DNA of 45,494 nt from the NCBI GenBank assembly GCA_018831265.1, contig JAHJCO010000037.1, positions 1 through 45,494 of the forward strand. Direction: 5' to 3'. The notes under the pieces are model-generated. The model saw only the letters and a program-made list of their open reading frames with translations. It did no database searches and was not told the origin of the DNA. Every line of letters begins with the position of its first letter. Position 1 is the stretch's first letter. The position numbers were made by a program, and so were the translations under genes. Of this stretch, positions 41,520-45,494 are shown one piece after another. The stretch is from Actinomycetota bacterium. GTDB lineage: Bacteria > Actinomycetota > Geothermincolia > Fen-727 > Anoxymicrobiaceae.

Positions 41520-42436
41520 CTCGAGCCCCCTCTCTTCCCGCGCGGCGCGACGTCTGATGCTATGGCGCGGCGCACCATCTCTGTTGTCTCGGCCACCTTC
41601 TTCTCGAGCGGGACCCTGTCGAGCGACATGCCGATCTCGCTGACGCGCTCGACCAGGCCCATGACCCCGTAGGCCCCGATGTGGGGGTCCATGTCGCGGA
41701 CGACCCCCTCGGAGATACCACGCTCCAGGGCGATCCGCGTCCCGGCGTGGACGACCTTGTAGATGCGCCGGAAGCGCATCTGAATCTCGGTATCCGTGGA
41801 GCCGATCTCCAGGAAGTACATTATGTAGATGGCGCCGTGACGCTCCAGGAGCAGCAGGGCGGGCTCGATGCAGTCCAGGATCGCCTCCAGCCCGTTCTCG
41901 GCGTCGCGCATGATCCCGCTGAAGGTGTCAACGATCTCGTCGGAGAGGTCGTCCAGGAGCGCGACCATGATCGAGCGCTTGTTATCGAAGTACCAGTAGA
42001 TGGTGCCCTTGGCGATGCCGGCGGCGCGGGCCAGGTCGCTGATGGTGGTGGCGTAGTAGCCCTTCTCGGCGAACACCCTGGCGGCCACGCTCATGATGTG
42101 CCTGCGGCGGTCCAGGGCCCTCTTCGAGCCCTTAGTGGTCTCCACCGCGCTCGAGAGGTCCTCGGGCTGCGAGCCCTCCGTCCAGCTGAACTCGCCCTTC
42201 TGCAACATGTCCTTGATCTCGGTGAGTGACAGCCCCTTCTCGCGCTTGAAGACCTTGATCGAATTGACCATGTCGACGTAGCCCGGGTCGTAGTAGGCCA
42301 TGTTCGGCGCGGTCTTCAGCGGCGGAGGCAGGAGCCCCTCCCGCACGTAGTAGTTGATGGCGGAGGTCGATACCCCGGTCAGGCGGGACAGCTCGCCGAT
42401 CCTCAGGAGCTTTTGATTGCCAGTGTTAACCAACAT
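41516..42436 (-). CDS. Fused MerR-TetR transcriptional regulator
   Basis: A 306-residue regulator with two DNA-binding domains. Residues about 9-80 are MerR-type (LLRIGELSRLTGVSTSAINY, YYVREGLLPPP, YYDPGYVDMVNSIKVFKRE, LSLTEIKDML). Residues about 108-155 are TetR-type (HIMSVAARVFAEKGYYATTI, AGIAKGTIYWYFDNK), followed by a TetR ligand/dimer domain. Neither is truncated. MerR proteins twist promoters to activate them and TetR proteins usually repress, so the fusion could recognise a composite operator. ATG at 42436 follows gacgggaggttc. It is co-translated with the tandem VOC gene. A hairpin repeat lies just upstream. Confidence 0.87.
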   Translation of the reverse strand: MLVNTGNQKLLRIGELSRLTGVSTSAINYYVREGLLPPPLKTAPNMAYYDPGYVDMVNSIKVFKREKGLSLTEIKDMLQKGEFSWTEGSQPEDLSSAVETTKGSKRALDRRRHIMSVAARVFAEKGYYATTISDLARAAGIAKGTIYWYFDNKRSIMVALLDDLSDEIVDTFSGIMRDAENGLEAILDCIEPALLLLERHGAIYIMYFLEIGSTDTEIQMRFRRIYKVVHAGTRIALERGISEGVVRDMDPHIGAYGVMGLVERVSEIGMSLDRVPLEKKVAETTEMVRRAIASDVAPRGKRGGSR

Positions 42437-42480
42437 GAACCTCCCGTCCGAAGTATAAAGTCGCGCAACAGCCAATTCAA

Positions 42481-42560
42481 TAGGGTCAGACCCCGCTTTT
42501 GCCGTTCGAAAACTTCGAAAGCGATTAGGTAGTAATGCAAAAGCAAGGGGTCTGACCCTA
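42481..42560. repeat. Hairpin repeat, family B
   Basis: The left arm tagggtcagaccccgctttt pairs with the right arm, which ends ggggtctgaccta-like sequence at 42547-42560; the middle carries a ttcgaaaacttcgaa hairpin. The right arm read on the minus strand gives ggggtcagacccc-like core, ttgcttttgcattac, matching the unit at 12877 and the inner arm at 1-162. It lies between the divergent MerR-TetR and histidine kinase genes and may influence both promoters. Confidence 0.88.
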
Positions 42561-42632
42561 CGTTAATTCGCAATTGGTCAGATAACGCAAAACTATGCAA
42601 GAATTACCCCTGCGGGCCATAGTGGAGGTTGG

Positions 42633-44564
42633 ATGCGTTTAGTCCGGAGTTTAAAGGGCAGGCTTACCGTGATAACGGGAGTGGCCATAGTGGTCACCGG
42701 CACGGTCGTCCTGCTCTTCGGCTTCTTCATCGCCCGTTCGGCGCTTCGCGACCAGACGTTCAGCTCCATGGAGGGAGTGGTCTCCAGGGCAAGGGGGGCC
42801 GTGGACGCGGTGACGGGCACATTGGGAGAAGCGGCCGATCTCCTTGCGGAGGACGCCCGGATCCAGGCTGATCTCGCGCTCTACGTATCAGGTTCCGCGG
42901 ACCGGGCGGCCACGGCGGCCGACCTCTCGGAGGTCCTGCTCGGCCTGGACGCGGCGACCTCGTTATTCGAAAGCGTCGCCGTTGCCGCCCCCGACGGGAC
43001 GATAATCGCTTCCGTGGCGAGCTCCCCGGGCGCCGTGTCGCCCGTCGAGGTGTCGGGGTCGCTGCTGCGGGAGGCCTCGGCGGGGCAGCCGGCCTTCGAG
43101 TTCGGGATACGATCGGGACGTTTCGTGATAGACACCATGACACCCGTGATCGTCCCGGGGACCGACCGCATACTGGGGTACTCCTTCATCAGCGGGGCGG
43201 AGAGCGTGCTGGTGCACCAGCTCACCGATACGAGCGGCCTCGATTCCAGCGGCAAGCTGATCCTGAGCGAGACCGAGGGTGCGCGGGTCCGGGTGGCGGT
43301 GTTCGGACGGAGTCCGAGGAAGGGCACCGAAGAGGTCACGATTGCCGACTACGACCCTGCGACGGATGCCGCGCCGGTGAGGGCGGCGAACGGAGAGAAG
43401 GGCGAAGGCGAGTCGACGCTGCCGGTGCTGGGCGAGGTCGTCGTCTCCTACGACTACATGCCATCGAGCGCCTGGGGCATCACCGCCACCGCGGACGCCG
43501 CACGGGCGCTGGCCCCGATCCGCCGCCTCCGCGACGTGATGATCATCGTCGTCTTTGTCCTGCTCTTCGGAGGGGCGGCACTGGCGTTCGTGATCGCGCG
43601 TTCCATCGCCAGGCCGATCACCGAGCTGCAGGAAGGCGTGAAGGCGCTCGCCGCGGGAGAGATGGGGACCCGGGTGGTCATCGAGGACGGCCTGGAGGTG
43701 ACCGAGCTGGCGAGGGAGTTCAACGAGATGGCCTCGCGGCTGAAGGAGCTGTACGACACCCTGGAGCGCAAAGTGGAGGAGCGCACCCACGAGCTCAAGG
43801 ATGCCAACGAGCGCCTCCGGATCCTGGACGACCTCAAGAGCGATTTCGTCTCCACGGCCTCGCACGAGCTGCGTGGACCGCTCGCCTCCATGAAGATGGG
43901 GGTCGCCACCGTGGGCCACGAGATGGTAGGGCCGCTGAACGACGAGCAGAAGCAGATGCTCGAGATAGCGGAGCGAAACATCGACCGCCTCACCCGCCTG
44001 ACCGGGGACCTGCTGGACCTTACCAAGATCGAGGCGGGGCAGCTCGACCTGGATCTTGATCAGTGCGACATATACGAACTGGCCAGGGAGGTCGCGGAGG
44101 CCGACGAGCCGCTCGCACGCGAGAGGGGGCTGCGCCTGTCGGTGGAGTCGAAGGCGGGTCCGGTGGTCGCACGGTGCGACCGTGACCGCGTACACCAGGT
44201 CATTGTGAACCTGGTCGGGAACGCCATCAACTTCACGGACGAGGGAAGCGTGACCATCAGGGTGGACCGGGTCCCGGAGGGAGCGAGCCCAGACGGTGAG
44301 CCGGGCCCGGGAGGCGGGCCGGCGATAAGGGTGTGCGTCCAGGATACGGGAGCGGGCATCCCCGCCGAGGTGGTCGATACGATCTTCGAGAAGTGGTCGC
44401 AGGCGCATTCGGACACCAGGAGCGAGAAGCGCGGGACGGGGTTGGGTCTTGCCATATCAAGAGGTATAGTAGAGGCGCACGGCGGGGAAATCTCCGTCGA
44501 GAGCGCTTTGGACGAAGGAAGCACGTTCTGCTTCGACATACCGGTGCGTGGCCCCGATGCGTGA
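42633..44564 (+). CDS. Membrane sensor histidine kinase
   Basis: A 643-residue kinase. One membrane helix lies at about residues 13-35 and another at about 305-325 (MIIVVFVLLFGGAALAFVIA), enclosing an outside sensor domain of about 270 residues with a dCache-like look (SVAVAAPDGTIIASVASS, GYSFISGAESVLV). Next come HAMP (RSIARPITELQEGVKAL), a coiled coil, the H-box STASHELRGPLASM (His about 411), the N-box NLVGNAINFTDEG, and ATP-lid motifs DTGAGIPAEV and GTGLGLAISRGIVEAHGG. It phosphorylates a response regulator, most likely the one overlapping its 3' end. The ligand is unknown. Confidence 0.92.
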   Translation: MRLVRSLKGRLTVITGVAIVVTGTVVLLFGFFIARSALRDQTFSSMEGVVSRARGAVDAVTGTLGEAADLLAEDARIQADLALYVSGSADRAATAADLSEVLLGLDAATSLFESVAVAAPDGTIIASVASSPGAVSPVEVSGSLLREASAGQPAFEFGIRSGRFVIDTMTPVIVPGTDRILGYSFISGAESVLVHQLTDTSGLDSSGKLILSETEGARVRVAVFGRSPRKGTEEVTIADYDPATDAAPVRAANGEKGEGESTLPVLGEVVVSYDYMPSSAWGITATADAARALAPIRRLRDVMIIVVFVLLFGGAALAFVIARSIARPITELQEGVKALAAGEMGTRVVIEDGLEVTELAREFNEMASRLKELYDTLERKVEERTHELKDANERLRILDDLKSDFVSTASHELRGPLASMKMGVATVGHEMVGPLNDEQKQMLEIAERNIDRLTRLTGDLLDLTKIEAGQLDLDLDQCDIYELAREVAEADEPLARERGLRLSVESKAGPVVARCDRDRVHQVIVNLVGNAINFTDEGSVTIRVDRVPEGASPDGEPGPGGGPAIRVCVQDTGAGIPAEVVDTIFEKWSQAHSDTRSEKRGTGLGLAISRGIVEAHGGEISVESALDEGSTFCFDIPVRGPDA

Positions 44565-44928
44565 AGACAAAAAGATCCTCATCGTAGATGACAACGACGA
44601 CATAATCACCACCTACCGTGTCGTGCTCGACCGCATGGGCTACCAGGTCGTGGTCGCCCGAAACGGCAGCGAGGTCCTGGCCATGATCGAGGAAGAGAAG
44701 CCGGACCTGGTGTTGCTGGACGTGTTACTGCCCGGCCTCTCGGGCAGCGAGGTGTGCCGCAAGATAAAGGAGACCTCCGAGACCGACGTCCCGGTGGTGG
44801 CGATCACCGCGAGCGTATCGGCGGCGACCAGGGAGAAGATGGCGGAGGTGGGCGCCGACGACTTCCTGCTCAAGCCTATCGACGTCTCGGTCCTGAACCG
44901 CGTGGTCAAGAAGTTCCTGGGGGTGTGA
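44548..44928 (+). CDS. Single-domain response regulator partnered with the histidine kinase
   Basis: A 126-residue receiver with a complete active site: VDDND acidic cluster, phospho-acceptor in VLLDVLLPGLSG, switch Thr in VVAITAS, and Lys in FLLKPID. It has no output domain, so it acts by contact or phosphorelay. Its start (GTG at 44548, or the ATG at 44557) overlaps the kinase stop, so the two are co-translated. A possible further target is any of the other stand-alone receivers in the window. Confidence 0.9.
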   Translation: MAPMREDKKILIVDDNDDIITTYRVVLDRMGYQVVVARNGSEVLAMIEEEKPDLVLLDVLLPGLSGSEVCRKIKETSETDVPVVAITASVSAATREKMAEVGADDFLLKPIDVSVLNRVVKKFLGV

Positions 44929-44986
44929 GGCCCCTCGAGCGGCCCCTACCCGGCCCTCATCGGGCCGGAGGTGAAAGGAGACGGTT

Positions 44987-45307
44987 ATGACATCCGGCCC
45001 GACCGACCAGATGGAGCTCACGGAAGAGGAGATACAGAAGCAGGCCAAGAAGCGGGTCGACGATAAGATCGGGCTGCTCAGCCACATCGCCGCCTACGTT
45101 ATTATCAACACCTTCATCTTCTTTGTCTGGGGGATCACCAGCAACTGGGACTGGGGCAATCCCTGGTTTATATGGGTATTGCTCGGGTGGGGTGTCGGCC
45201 TCGCCTTCAACATCTTCTACTACTTCAGCGGCAGGAAGGGTCAGGCGGCCAAGGATCGCATGATGGCCAAGGAGATGGACAGGATCCGCAAGGAGCAGGA
45301 CAAGTGA
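44987..45307 (+). CDS. 2TM-domain membrane protein
   Basis: A 106-residue protein with two membrane helices (HIAAYVIINTFIFFVWGI and WFIWVLLGWGVGLAFNIFYY), a charged N-terminus with a helix EEEIQKQAKKRVDDK, and a basic/acidic C-terminal helix (KDRMMAKEMDRIRKEQDK). This matches the small 2TM domain family, often found next to or fused with histidine kinases. Its role is not known. The ATG follows aggtgaaaggagacggtt, a strong ribosome-binding site; a small ccggccc/gggccgg hairpin (44950-44968) sits just before it. It may belong to the kinase operon. Confidence 0.83.
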   Translation: MTSGPTDQMELTEEEIQKQAKKRVDDKIGLLSHIAAYVIINTFIFFVWGITSNWDWGNPWFIWVLLGWGVGLAFNIFYYFSGRKGQAAKDRMMAKEMDRIRKEQDK

Positions 45308-45330
45308 AGCCGGAGCGCCTTCGGAGTACT

Positions 45331-45494
45331 GGTGTCAGACATTTGAATCCCAGTAGTTAACTGTAATTAACTAATATAGTATCTATTCTAATATAGTAAC
45401 AGTCAACTCGGGCCCTAACCTTGGATTCGGACGATTTGCGTTGATTCTGACCTATTGTGTCAACTCCTGTTGTTGGTGTGATTCAAACGTCTGA
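45331..45494 (+). repeat. Palindromic element A, copy 3, cut by the window end
   Basis: It begins ggtgtcagacatttgaat and ends at the window edge with gattcaaacgtctga, four bases short of the expected cacc. Inside are ttaactgtaatt, an AT-rich hairpin and gtaacagtcaa, in the same order as in the other copies but more diverged. The arms differ from those of copies 1 and 2, and most differences are matched on the other arm. Confidence 0.85.

Overview
The window is GC-rich, densely packed and bacterial, with many GTG and TTG starts and frequent ATGA stop/start overlaps. The gene families suggest an anaerobic or microaerophilic member of the Actinomycetota, probably a deep-branching environmental lineage. 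Pointers are a DUF3068 (PorA-like) protein, a DUF5667 anti-sigma-like protein, a GH172/DUF2961 protein, HgdB-type iron-sulfur proteins, a RACo-like ASKHA protein and a fused polyferredoxin. This placement is inferred from families; there is no rRNA or other phylogenetic marker.

Layout. 1-488: two palindromic repeats. 489-8878: probable operon or run of co-directional genes: ECF sigma, zinc-type anti-sigma, gpsA, two HgdB-like (DUF2229) proteins, a PlsB-type acyltransferase, a phospholipase C/P1-nuclease-like protein and a PHP phosphoesterase. 8879-11196: hairpin repeats, an orphan HicB, a degenerate receiver, and a REP-associated tyrosine transposase (RAYT) whose 3' end runs into a 165-bp palindromic element. 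11197-14410: acyl-CoA synthetase and an alpha/beta-hydrolase lipoprotein. 14519-16694: ECF sigma with a FecR/fibronectin-like membrane protein. 16857-21533: TPP decarboxylase, DUF3068 protein, RACo-like protein, small helical protein. 21664-27023: GNAT, CrtI-like oxidoreductase, small membrane protein, NapH/NapG-like fusion and DUF362 TAT lipoprotein. 27298-32878: envelope polysaccharide genes (DUF4015, polysaccharide deacetylase, GH172) around two convergent TetR genes. 32953-34437: GNAT and two receiver proteins, one with a Glu at the phosphorylation site. 34578-38909: a second ECF/FecR/fibronectin-like module, an epimerase-like VOC protein, and an ECF/DUF5667 pair. 38910-40454: second full palindromic element with a transposase remnant, a possible attenuator, and cysK. 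40512-42436: MerR-TetR fusion regulator with a tandem VOC protein. 42633-45307: histidine kinase, response regulator and 2TM protein. A third close relative of the palindromic element closes the window.

Themes. Membrane and envelope work dominates: glycerolipid synthesis, acyl activation, polysaccharide processing. Transmembrane signalling is also heavy: four ECF loci and four receiver proteins. The most distinctive structure is the RAYT/palindrome system. Four ~165-bp elements share architecture, their terminal arms change together so that pairing is kept, and in two copies the RAYT 3' end overlaps the element end in the same frame. A second palindrome family with core GGGTCAGACCC sits at gene ends, sometimes supplying C-terminal codons and stop codons.
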